Source: Gymnopus androsaceus JB14 (Eukaryota > Basidiomycota > Agaricomycetes > Agaricales > Omphalotaceae). Taken from it: 64,000 nt of DNA. The stretch's first letter is position 1. Every line of letters begins with the position of its first letter. Below the pieces are notes generated by a model. That model did not search any database. It had not been told where the DNA came from and worked only from the letters and a program-made list of their open reading frames with translations. Below, piece by piece: positions 1 through 9,726 of the stretch. Where the stretch lies: NCBI GenBank assembly GCA_009733575.1, contig ML769645.1, forward strand, positions 17,531 through 81,530, written 5' to 3'. The translations under genes and the position numbers were made by a program.

Positions 1-59
1 CAGCGGGTGAAGGAATGAATCAGTAAGAAATCCCTTTGGTTTTTTTTTTTCCAAAGAAT

Positions 60-480
60 TACATTTGGTGAAAGCACGAGGGTACCTGTTACGGATCCAA
101 TACTGAGAGACAACACCAAGCGTCATAAATTGTTCACTTGAGTTTAACCCCAACTTCACAGAACATTTTAGTATATCATGAACAAGCTGAATAGACATTA
201 ATTCGTACCACCGAGGAAACATGAGTACTGAGAACAATACTCGTGTTAAAGTCTTGAGGAAAATGTTACGGGGCCACTTGCGATGCAGCGCGTATTGAAT
301 CAAGGAGGAACAGTACCGATAGCAAGAGCAACAGGGACCATGAAGTAGGTTTTGCCTGGACTGAACATCTCCCGTCCAAGAGCACCCCAAGAGATGGCAT
401 TTGAGTTGAAACTTTTGCGCATTCTGAGGGGCTGCATCTACAAAAATGGCTTGCACAATGAGTGATGACACAATCCTGAG
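60..480 (-). pseudogene. OPT-family oligopeptide transporter fragment (decayed)
   Basis: Read on the minus strand from about 480 downward, the sequence gives a segment with NAISWGALGREMFSPGK, then a hydrophobic stretch, then IQYALHRKWPR, and near 60-130 GVVSQYWIRNRYPRAFTK. The order and spacing resemble the C-terminal part of fungal oligopeptide transporters (OPT family, plasma-membrane proton/peptide symporters): a WG..GR..F.PGK segment, a later LH.KWPR loop and a final SQY..R.RYPR.F.K loop. The pieces lie in different frames. A one-base shift separates the hydrophobic stretch from IQYALHRKWPR, and stop codons (TGA, TAA) fall between the second and third pieces, so no intact reading frame remains. 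The fragment may continue left of the window. Family assignment is by eye. Confidence 0.5.
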
Positions 481-817
481 TTCACAGCAGCGTACCTTTG
501 CCCTCATACACCGCAGTGACCACTCCAACCCTTCTTCCTATGCTTTCACAGCTTGCCTATAAACCTTCAATGAGGGATTTATCCACTTTGATTTATTATA
601 TTTGTCCTGTTGATGATGGTATTCATGTGAGAACTTGAGAGTCTGTTGTGGTAGCTGTAGCCCAGTAGGTCGAGAATAACCTGCTCAGAGTGAGGGATAT
701 ACAGGCCAAAGAGTACTGAAAGCTGACACGCATGACATGGCAAAGGAAGACGGCAATGGTTGATAGGCGCCAAGCAAGCACTGACGGCGCATATTCGGAG
801 TGACTGGAGATCCCATG

Positions 818-866
818 TCATTTTGAGGGTTGTCGCACATCAACGGGGTTGCGAAATAGAATTATC
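818..866. repeat. Single end of a GGGATAATTCTATT-type inverted-repeat element
   Basis: The sequence GAGGGTTGTCGCAC, followed by GGGGTTGC and AATAGAATTATCCC, closely matches the right end of the element at 40785-41425, and more loosely that at 44691-45895. No matching left end was found nearby, so this is a solitary or truncated end. Confidence 0.45.
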
Positions 867-963
867 CCATTCAGATCACTACATGTAAAACTGTACACCA
901 GGAAATGCCCCGATCACATATGCTCCATATGGCCTGAGCTTGATGAATTCTCACTGGTCAAGT

Positions 964-1222
964 CTGGAGAGGAAAATGAAGGAAAGCCCTGTGCAGTGGA
1001 AGCACCACGCAGTGGACTTGTGGCAGCACAAGGAAGGGGATCAAGGGGAAACATAGTTTGATTGCAGCGTCAATATTGATAAGTATGCCCCTATTTAACT
1101 TGGAGAAAAGATTTTTTTTGGTCCAAAAAAGAAGGGAAAGGGAGAAAGAGAAGGCCCCGCGCAGTGGAAGCACCATGCAGTGGGCTCGCGGCAGCAAAAA
1201 GGAAGGGGTTTAGGGGAACCTG
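964..1222 (+). repeat. Two diverged direct repeats of about 85 bp
   Basis: The block at about 964-1050 recurs at about 1140-1222. Both contain GCAGTGGAAGCACCA, a second GCAGTGG, GGCAGCA and AAGGAAGGGG followed by AGGGGAA. They differ mainly by C/T and A/G changes. No coding potential is seen; probably part of an unrecognised repeat. Confidence 0.5.
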
Positions 1223-1338
1223 GACCAATGCACCATGCGCAGTGGCCGCCCCGGGCCAGTGCTCCATAAGAGTCCAGTGTCCCGTAAGATTCTCATAACT
1301 ATTATTTTACTTCCGGTCTCCCAGAGCTGAATATGATC

Positions 1339-1401
1339 GGACTGGGGCATATATGCCCCAATATGCCCCAAATGCCCCAGGGCATGAGGGGCATTTCCTG
1401 T
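1339..1401. repeat. ATGCCCC/GGGGCAT word cluster
   Basis: About five copies of the word ATGCCCC or its complement GGGGCAT lie within 60 bp. This resembles the subterminal word clusters of the MITEs elsewhere in the window, but no inverted termini could be placed around it. The rest of 1402-1640 holds only a 22-nt poly-T run near 1532. Confidence 0.4.
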
Positions 1402-1642
1402 AACACACTTTTTCTCATCACTACACATTCACATCTGCTGCACTTCAAACCATAATGGTACAATAGTCACTGGCAGTTGTACTGTAAAGTGGCAATGCTT
1501 TGGAATGGAACAGGGGTTGGTAAAATATGCGATTTTTTTTTTTTTTTTTTTTTTGCACTTGCAGTGATTCTATGCTCCAGAACAGTTGTGAGCAAGAATT
1601 ATGTGCCCATCACACCAATTTACTTGAATGGTTAGCATATGA

Positions 1643-2280
1643 CATCAGGAAAAATAGTCTGGGCCCAGGATGGCCCCAGGTCACTTAGGCAGCCTAGGCC
1701 ACCTAGGAATAATGCAAAGACTTTGGACACCTCAGGTATCCTAGGCCTCCTAGGCCTCCTAAGCCACTATTTTTTCTAGTGCATGGATTCCATGCGACAT
1801 GCATGGAATCCATACACTACTATTTTTACTAGTGCATGGATTCCATGCAACATGTATGGAATCCATGCACTACTATGTTTACTAGTGATACATAGTGTGA
1901 AATCATCTGTGTGAGCTACACCTATTCAAAGTCTTTTTCTGAATACAATGTCACATTTAACTTTAAGACTATCTCTCTCAGACTCATTAGGAAACTTAGG
2001 CAACCTAGGCCACCTAGGAATATTGCAAAAAACTTCAGACACCTCAGGTATCCTAGGCCTCCTATGCATTCTGGGGGCCATCCTGGGGCAACCTGACACA
2101 ACCTGACACAACCTGAGACAACCTGAGGCAACCTGAGGATACCCCCAGAATGCCTGAGGCTTAGGAGGCCTAGGAGGCCTAGGATACCTGAGGTGTCTTA
2201 AGGTGTTGCATTATTCCTAGATAGCCTAGGCTGCCTAAGTGACCTGGAGTCATCCTGGGCCCAGACCATTTTTCCTGATG
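1643..2280. mobile_element. Non-autonomous element with about 125-bp TIRs (CATCAGG family)
   Basis: The left end CATCAGGAAAAATAGTCTG is repeated inverted at the right end (ATTTTTCCTGATG). The inverted similarity runs about 125 bp inward through a region packed with CCTAGG, CCTGAGG and GCCTCCTAGG words. A second, nested inverted pair occupies about 1989-2085 versus 2140-2230, joined by five tandem copies of an ACCTGA(C/G)(A/G)CA unit. Between the left arm and the nested pair lie two hairpins built from GCATGGATTCCATGC. No ORF. A clear TSD was not found. Confidence 0.75.
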
Positions 2281-2818
2281 GCCTGATTATTGTAAGGATT
2301 ACATTCTTACCATTACCTTTCCTGGCATTCTTCAGCTCTTCCCTGTTTGCTTTACATGCATATATACATCTCAGAGCTTTGCAATTGACTAGGATGAACA
2401 TGGTTCTTCAAGGAAGACAGTGACAGTCCAATATGGAAGAACTTGGAAGAATTCCCAATGATCTCTCTGGATACTGAGAATCAATAGGCATTTTCCAAAC
2501 ATGACCACTGATGACAGTGTAAATGGGAACCCGATGGGCGCCCAGTGTGATCCAAACATCGGAGTAGGATTTGGATTTGATCTTCACTTGAGTTTGAGGG
2601 TATAGGACAGGCTTCTGATACAACTGAATGTATGAAGGGTTTAAATCAGTAAGATTGAAGAAGAAATACTGTCTGTATTCACCCCCCCAAGAACCAACTC
2701 AGCAGTATCCAAGCATGACCAAATACTAGGGGTATCACAAACTGTTCCGAGTTGTACTCAGTACCATGCTTCCCCACAATAATTCCACTTTTCAAGCTCC
2801 ATAATGGCAGAGGAGAGG

Positions 2819-3226
2819 TAAGGATGGACACAAGTCCAGTTCCTTAACAGGTACCGGCAGGTAAACCCAGGGGAATACCGGCCGGTATTTTAACCTGCGG
2901 GTCCCGGTACCAGTTTCCCACGGGTTATGCAGGTTGCAGGTCGCAGTTTTGCTCAAAGTTGGCAGGTTTACCTGCAGGTACCTGTGGACCTGGAATACTA
3001 GACACTAAAATTAGTCCATTTACAAATAAATTTGGTATAATTGTGACCTGAGTTTGATGTAGGGCTACTTTGTAGTGATACCTATGCCATTTTAAGATAA
3101 AACATGTACTTATTCATTTAAATTTGTGAGTTTATAGGCAGGTATAAATAGTGGTGCAGGTTGCAGGTCAAGGGTTTGGATGCCCAGGTGCAGGTTTAAC
3201 AGGACCTGGAGTTGTGTCCAACCTTA
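2819..3226. mobile_element. hAT-type MITE, 408 bp
   Basis: The termini TAAGGATGGACACAA and its near-complement (ending GTGTCCAACCTTA) are flanked by a perfect 8-bp duplication AGGAGAGG at 2811-2818 and 3227-3234. The interior carries repeated CAGGTA, GGTACC and CAGGTTGCAGGTC words near both ends. There is no ORF. TIR form and TSD length fit the hAT superfamily. Confidence 0.9.
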
Positions 3227-3675
3227 AGGAGAGGTGGTGATGGTCTTGCATAGACGTTGTAGTAACTGTTGGAAATACCTGGCCACTGGTTGTCCAGCTG
3301 CTCTGCACATTGCATATACCTCCTATTCCTTCACTATATAATACATGTAGTTACGCTCAATCAATTAATCTTGCTTCCCTTTTCCCCCATTGATTCCCTC
3401 CCCATTGTGTCTTACTGGGGTTGTACCAATATTATGCCAGTTTTATGGCCAGGCCTGTATAATCTAGATTTTGCTATTTCAAGCATATCTACTTTGTACT
3501 TTGGACACTAAGGGCTATAGTGAGTCCCAAACTGTTAGCCAAAGCATGTTGCAGTCTATTGTACCCACTGGAGTAGCATTGTGTATGGTATACATGCATA
3601 TATTGCACACTGCACTTCATTAAAAGTCCTATGAGGGTGATTCTAGAATTTGCTATAGATCACTCAAGATGAGGC

Positions 3676-4050
3676 TAGGGATCCGCACCGTACCGTATAC
3701 GGTTACGGCCGTATAAAAACGGCCGTAAATTTGCAAAATTTCTTCTTTACGGTACGGTATACGGTACGGCTTCTGGCACCCGTATACCGTAAAAATACGG
3801 TATACAGCACGTTAGATCTCAAGCTACAGAGTCCCGGCTGATATCAATTATGCAAATACCATTAATTTGAGCATTTTGGGACCCACTGACATATAGCTGC
3901 TTGCCGAATTCTTGCTGTACGGGGTACCCGTATAGCAACCGTATAAATATGGCCGTAAAAAGTGTCCGAGCATACCCTTTATGGTACGGTTACGGGTACC
4001 CATATAACCGTACCGTAAACCGTAACTTACGGTTACGGTGCGGATCCCTA
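3676..4050. mobile_element. hAT-type MITE, 375 bp
   Basis: The terminal inverted repeat TAGGGATCCGCACCGTA is nearly perfect at both ends and is flanked by an exact 8-bp duplication GATGAGGC (3668-3675 and 4051-4058). The interior is dominated by ACCGTA/TACGGT and CCGTATA words on both arms. No ORF belongs to it. Confidence 0.93.
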
Positions 4051-4683
4051 GATGAGGCTAGACTTTGCTATTGCATATTCAAGGGAACTTTATATGTTCA
4101 CAAGTGGAGGTGTAGTCCATGAGACATACTAGGCTTAAAGCTAGATTATAGTCTGGATCTAAATTGGTGGTTATAAAGATATGGATCAGTAAGCATATAT
4201 GCATGCTGATTCATACAAAACAAGTTGGCTTATTGATACAGCAAAAGGTGCTTACAGATACATGTTAGTAATGCCCTTAAGCTGAGTAAACATGAAAGGC
4301 TTAGTGATCCTTTGGATGACTGATATACCCTGTATTACAAACACTATTTTTGCATCTTACTCATCTCATATCTCGCTTATTGATCCATATTACTGTACAT
4401 AGTTACTATTTATAGAAAAGGCCCCAGTAGGTATATAAGGGAGCACAGTGTGTTGTGTTTTCCCCAGATTAGTATTCCCCACAAAGGCTACAATCTCAGA
4501 GGTTTCTGTACCAATTGTGAAAACCAATTGCAGGGTTCTTTCAGTGAAGCAACAGCAGTAATTCCACTGGTAGCTGTTTGTGAAGAAAGTTACTTTGAGT
4601 TGATAGTTTGTCGCTCTCAGGTCTTTAATTCTCCAATAAAAAGTTGGCCCACTAATTATAGTGTGAACATTGTTTGGTTGAAA

Positions 4684-4795
4684 AGACACTTGGTCTTATT
4701 GTTTTGGACACTTGGTCCCATTGTTTTGAAAGGCACTTGGCCTATTGTTTTGGACACTTGGTCCTATTGTTCTCCTATATTGGCACTTGGCCATA
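4684..4795 (+). repeat. Tandem CACTTGG(T/C)C(C/T)TATTGTTTTGG repeats
   Basis: Five imperfect copies of a 22-27 bp unit (CACTTGGTCCTATTGTTTTG) lie head to tail in the DNA inserted in the copia 5' LTR. No coding role is evident. Confidence 0.65.
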
Positions 4796-5351
4796 AAACC
4801 CCTGTTGTCATGCTGTAAAGCATTTCCTAGAACTTGTTGTTTGCTGAAAAGCAAAGCCCCCTTTCTTTTAACAAGTTCTACTTTGTGAAATCAAAGTCTT
4901 ACTTCAACTTAACAAGTTTGGCTTAATTCAAAGGAGGAATCCTTGGTAACTCACTAAAGAACCTCGCACAAAACAGTGCTGATTCAGATTCTAGCTTCTG
5001 GCTACTATCAGAACAGTACAACTACAATACCGACTGTGCCATGTTGTTACCTAACAGATTATGAGACTGGGCCTCTAGAGCTACCACCCACCACTGTTGT
5101 TGCTCACTCTCTGCTTACTCCTATTTGTTGCTGCCACTGGGGCCAAAGCCAGTACTCATTACTGTTGCGTCAACCACTGGGGCTGAAGCCAGTACCTGCC
5201 TAAGTGAAGCTGAAGTCACTTATTGTTGATTACCAAACCAAACCTGATCTGCCATACTCGAAAGCAGTGTCTGCACCATATCTGTAAGTGCCCATGTCCC
5301 CAATTTTCCAGTTCCAGTGGGAGCCCCATTTGACTGTACCAACATCGTTAT

Positions 5352-6696
5352 TTGTTCACCATGTCCAACTCTCATATAATTGTTTTGAAGGACAATCAGA
5401 GAGAGGACTTATTTGGGAATTGGCTGATCCAGAGAAGAGCCAAATTGAGAAGGAAAGAAGTTCTTGGGTTTATTGAGAAGTGGACCAAGGAAAGTGCTGG
5501 ACTAGATGTTCATTTGATCGGAAAAGAGAAGGAGCCTGAACCGACCTCAGGAAGGAATGGAAAGGTATGGAAGGCTTGGAGGACAAAGAGAGACCTTGCG
5601 GTATCAATTATTGTTGAAAGCCTGGATGCCGACCAGTATATGCACATCAAGGGTATTGACAATGACCCTCTTGCCATGGTGGAGAAGCTTCGAAACTACC
5701 ATATTGTGAAAGGACTTGGATCACTTACATCAATCTATCGGAAGGTGATGCACACTCAGAAGAAGGATGATGTCACAATTCTCGGGCCGAAGGAAAGTGA
5801 TGGCCCATCACTTTTTTGCTTGTAACTTTTGAACAAATGGATATCTTCACTTCATTCAAGTTATGGACTTGGTCTACATATTTAATGAAACTGTTCTTGC
5901 ACCTTCAAAAAATATGCCTCTGCAGATTAGCTGCTATATTTAGCCAATTGTAGGATCTTAAAACTGTACAATGTTACATATTTCCTTCTGTCCCTAGATT
6001 TTTTTACACATGAAAAGCCAGATATTAAAAATGGGGAGTTCCAATTTTTCCATAATTTTTATTCAAAAATAGAAGGTGGTAAGAGGAGTCAAAGCAAAAC
6101 TGCCAAAAATCTTATTGCCTAAATTAAGCAAGGAATTGTGCATGCAGCAGATGAAGAATACAAGTTGTTTGATGTAAAAATACTGCAATCTTCAAAAGAT
6201 ATTCACTGTTCTTTGGGGAAGGGGCATGGCCAGGCCATTACTTTCCGTGGGCCCGAGTTGAGACACATCAAAACCATTCACCAGCATGGAGACCTCCTTG
6301 AAAGCCTTGGTGAGCTGATCTCAACCGCTCTTGTCATTGCCTGCATTCTTTCATCCCTTCCTCCATTGTACAAACCCATTATCACCTGGCTTGATGAAGA
6401 TCCCCAGTCAGGGGACATCACTTATGTTACTGCCTGCCTGCAGAACTTCGTTGCTGCCAATTCCGGCTCAGATGATGAGGATGCTCTGAACAGTGCTGCT
6501 GCATTAGCCACACGCATTGCAATTATCCCCATTGCCCGCTTGCCGATATTACATGCTTCAAATATGGAAAATGCGGTCACTACCAGTCCTCCTGCCCTGA
6601 GAATCAAGTTCTCACTGGTGCTGCTTTGACACCTATCAATACCCACGGCCTTTTGGCAGAAATGCCATTCAGTGCAAACGAGTTGCTACCATTTTA
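5352..6696 (+). pseudogene. Copia-type gag, interrupted
   Basis: The first segment (5352-5780) encodes a gag N-terminal domain of the copia/UBN2 kind, with DLFGNWLIQRRAKLRR, then AWRTKRDLAVSIIV and YHIVKGLGSLTSIYRKVMHT. The second segment resumes near 6258 with LRHIKTIHQHGDLLESLGEL and ISTALVIACILSSLPP, and ends with a zinc knuckle CFKYGKCGHYQSSC in which one expected cysteine reads as tyrosine. The frame closes near 6694. A 477-bp inverted-repeat insertion (5781-6257) separates the halves, and removing it joins VTI to LRHIK in frame. A one-base shift precedes the knuckle. Gag would form the particle that packages element RNA; this copy is not translatable as it stands. Confidence 0.75.
5781..6257. 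mobile_element. MITE-like insertion in the copia gag ORF
   Basis: The left end CTCGGGCCGAAGGAAAGTGA and the right end (TTACTTTCCGTGGGCCCGAG) are near-perfect inverted repeats. The gag reading frame is continuous on either side once the segment is removed, which fixes the insertion. The exact duplication is unclear (possibly TT). The interior is AT-rich without an ORF. Confidence 0.65.
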
Positions 6697-6791
6697 GAAG
6701 TTCAGTGGGAGCTGGCTCGTATGCTTATCTTACTTTTGTTTATTACTTTTGTCTTTTGGTTATGATTGCTACATGACCATACAAGTGGGAG

Positions 6792-6978
6792 TGTTGGAAA
6801 TACCTGGCCACTGGTTGTCCGGCTGCTCCGCACATCACATATACCTCCTATTCATTCACTATATAATACATGCAGTTACGCTCAATCAATTAATCTTGCT
6901 TCCCTTTTCCCCCCATCGATTCCCTCCCCATTGAGTCTTACCAGGGTTGTACCGGCCGTGCCATCTCGTTACTTAACA
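6792..6978 (+). repeat. 3' LTR of the gag-only copia-like element
   Basis: 187-bp LTR, TGTTGGAAATACC to TTAACA, with an internal TATATAATAC box. It is collinear with the solo LTR at 44019-44205. Confidence 0.88.
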
Positions 6979-7549
6979 GTAACCACATTGATATCCCAAC
7001 CAACAAAGGAAGACCCAAAACAAGTGTAGCATTGACAAAGAGGTTGTGTTGCCCTATTACTACATCTGAGAGCACGATAGCCAACACGGAGGATGCTAGA
7101 AGAGATAGATAGGCACCCTTTGGCATGGTAAGAAAGGTGTAGAGAATAGCTGTTGAAAGTTATAGACGCTGGCGGATTTCCTTCTTGGGAGGTTAGACGC
7201 CGAAAATGCATTACACGCCCCAATGCCTTTGCAATGCCTTATTCTAGAAGAGAGGAGTGAACCACGGTAATCACACAGGCACAGCACAATAAGTTGTATA
7301 TGCACTGCTCTGCGTAGGGAGAGGAGGTCGTTGTTTAAGATTCGTACTTACAGGGCCAAAAGGCAACTACCAGGGCAGCTTTTCTCAAGAAAGTGGTTTT
7401 ATACTTAAGTAATTCTTAGAATGTTCCTAATAATTAAAGTTATCCTAAATTTTAAGTATCAATTATACTTAAGTATTTACTTAAGTATAGGCAAAATTAA
7501 CTCATGCAAAATAATTTTGAAATGGGTGATTACGAAGTGAAAGTAATAA

Positions 7550-7700
7550 GGTAAAGTAAAGTAAAAGTAAAGTAAAGTAAAGTAAAGTAAGTACTATCTT
7601 ATATCCTCTGCAAACTTTATTTTAAAGTAAAAACCAAATCAGCTGTGTAAGTAATAAAGTAAAGTAAGTTATTCAAAGTATTTAGTAAAGTAAAGTAGGT
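7550..7700 (+). repeat. AAAGTAAAGTA simple repeat
   Basis: A degenerate (AAAGT)n tract with about twenty units in two blocks, lying in the left arm of the composite element; an inverted counterpart (TACTT words) lies in the right arm. Confidence 0.75.
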
Positions 7701-9726
7701 AGCATGGAAGAAAGGCATGAGCAAGGCATAAGTTTCTAAAGAAAATACTAAGCAGAGAGTATATGAGTCCTACTGAATTGTAGTGGTACTAAAGTGAGAG
7801 TAGATACAATGAGATGGTAGAGGTAAGAGTTGAAGAGAGATGGTGTCAATGAGGGCCCATTGGGTCTTTATATATATGTAGGAAAAATCACATGATATTC
7901 CAAGAGAACAATAGAAACTGTTCATTGTCTTGCCAAACTGGCAACAATGGCAAAGTTGTCTATTGTTCCTAACTAGGAAAACTCCACAGCTAGCATATAA
8001 AAGGCCCCCACCTCTGTCCTAGATCTCAGAGCTCCTTCCTGGCTCCACCCTTCTCCTTTACATTACTTCAACAGTCAACTTCCTTGCTTCTTTACATTAT
8101 TTAAGAAATGCTTATGTTCCTTAAGTATTTTTCAAGTAAGTATTTCTCTTAGGAAACAATTACTGTTGTTCATTTTATAGTGTTAAATTTTTTTATTTAT
8201 ATACTTACTTACTTACTGACTTATTTACTTACTACCTAATTAGTGTTGACCACGGGTATAGGGTCTACCCGCGGTATTGGTCCCTTGGGTTGAGTGGGTC
8301 TGGGTACGGTGTGTTGAGGGCTGGAACCCGCCAATACCGCGACCCGGACCGCGGTTTCCCCCGGGTATTTGATCCGGAAATTATAATTCTGAAGTCATAC
8401 GACTTTACTGATTAGTAATTCAGCTTTAGAATCCCGACCTTTGCTGCACCGACCCTCACAGGTACCTCGAGCTTCAAACTAAATCCCGACCTTTGTTCAC
8501 GCGAGCTTTGGAACCATCGGCGCTTCTGAGTATATACAAAAAACGAAACGAAACTTCCGCCTTATCTATATAGATAACGATATCTTACAGATAATACACC
8601 GAAGTTTCGTTTTTAAGGGGCGGGCCCGGAACAGCACCTATGCTTCGTTTCTCAGCTTTTTTGTGACTGTTGGTCACTTCTAGCTGTTGGCCCATTGAAA
8701 TGAAATAAGCGCTGATGCGTATGTGTCTTTATTTTCCATCCTCAGCTCATTCTTTGATTGCAGTATAGTACTTACTTAAAAGCTACTGTATGATTACAAT
8801 CACAAGTTACTGTAACCATATGGCCATTTTGAATGAAGATTGTAGCATGTAGCAGCCTACAGGCTCTAAATAAGTACTAGTAGCTTCAAAGCTTTGAAAA
8901 GTAATGCAAAAATTGCTCCAGACAGTTATGCATAAGTATATGTAGCAGCCAGGCCGAACTAGCAAGTGTATAGCTGCATGAAACATTCTCTTATTTGCTT
9001 CATTCTTTATTTAGTGGTACAATTGTTTACCTGTAACATGACTAATTGCAGTCACATCAACTTACTCTTAACCGGGGGATCCGGGGAGCTGACGGAAGCT
9101 CACGGAGGTCTGGCTACTGTTATCGCTAGTGATAAGGATAATATCAGACGGAAGTTGGACGGAAGCGGAAGTTTCGTTTCGTCTCTGGTCAATACCGGGC
9201 GCTTCTCTTCCACTTTGGTTACTTTGACAGTGCATCATCACAAATGTAGTCATTCCTCTTCTGTGAATGTGGGCGTTCAATGCATACATTCACCAATGCA
9301 AACCTGTTCCGAGGAGTGAATCACAAATCACTTGGAGATGCAAGGACAACCGGCAGGTATTCTTTAGAGTGTCGGGACACAATTCAGGTAGTGCTAGGTG
9401 GCGCCAGATAACGGATCCAACACCCTTGTAGCTTGTACTTCCTCCTCATTTTTACGAACAAGTAGTTTCATATAACCAGGATTAATGCATATCAATTGAA
9501 AGCTTTACATTCTTGCTATATGTCTCTGCCCTTTAAGACCTCCCTCATTGAAGCACCATTTCACAGCGCAAATAGATTCTGCTCGCATGGAGCCAGGTGT
9601 GGATTTTCCTATTTTCCAGCCTTCAGTTGCTGATTGGTTGTACAGTTTTTTGAGCACTGCCTGGCGCCGCTTGCTTGGGACACTTCCATATAAAATCCTC
9701 AAACGACTGAACCTCCTAGCATTCCA

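Larger units (their letters stand above)
3428..5027. mobile_element. Insertion of about 1.6 kb inside the 5' LTR of the gag-only element
   Basis: Comparison with the intact LTRs at 6792-6978 and 44019-44205 shows the LTR sequence breaking after GTTGTACC (3427) and resuming with TACCGACTGTGCC at 5028. A TACC shared by both edges may be a 4-bp duplication. The inserted DNA contains a hAT MITE (3676-4050), tandem CACTTGG repeats (4684-4795) and a TATATAAGG promoter-like box near 4433. No recognisable protein is encoded, so the class of this insert is unknown. Confidence 0.6.
3267..6978 (+). mobile_element. Gag-only copia-like LTR element, 3.7 kb, with nested insertions
   Basis: A TGTTGGAAATACC LTR start at 3267 is preceded by GTAAC (3262-3266). 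The matching 3' LTR (6792-6978) ends in TTAACA followed by GTAAC (6979-6983), so the 5-bp target duplication brackets the whole element. The 5' LTR is split: 3267-3427 carries its first part and 5028-5056 its last part, with about 1.6 kb of other sequence between them. The internal region codes only for a gag-like protein. It ends after a zinc knuckle without any protease, integrase or reverse transcriptase, and a purine-rich tract (AAGTGGGAG) sits just before the 3' LTR. It therefore looks like a non-autonomous gag-only element that would need enzymes from a relative. A solo LTR of the same family lies at 44019-44205. Confidence 0.85.
2405..7126 (-). pseudogene. Unrecognised membrane-protein-like ORF interrupted by two TEs
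   Basis: A minus-strand ATG at 7126 opens a hydrophobic reading frame (MPKGAYLSLLASSVLAIVLS, continuing to LPLLVGISMWLL). It reaches the end of the copia element at 6978 and resumes on the other side at 3266 (QRLCKTITT). It is then interrupted again by the hAT MITE at 2819-3226. Below 2810 a coding-like frame continues with HAWILLSWFLGG, EYRQYFFFNL, VWITLGAHRVPIY and SGHVWKMPIDSQYPE and stops near 2408. The joins need one change of frame near 2810 and another within a seven-base G/C run near 2680. I do not recognise the family. The N-terminus could be a signal anchor or first transmembrane helix. It is called a pseudogene because of the two insertions and the frame changes. Confidence 0.4.

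Noticed and set aside
579..821. Possible small secreted protein ORF on the minus strand
   Set aside because: No homology pattern; overlaps transporter and repeat remains; length is compatible with chance.
958..1428. Several 70-80 codon ORFs on both strands
   Set aside because: They lie across direct repeats and ATGCCCC word clusters and have repeat-like composition.
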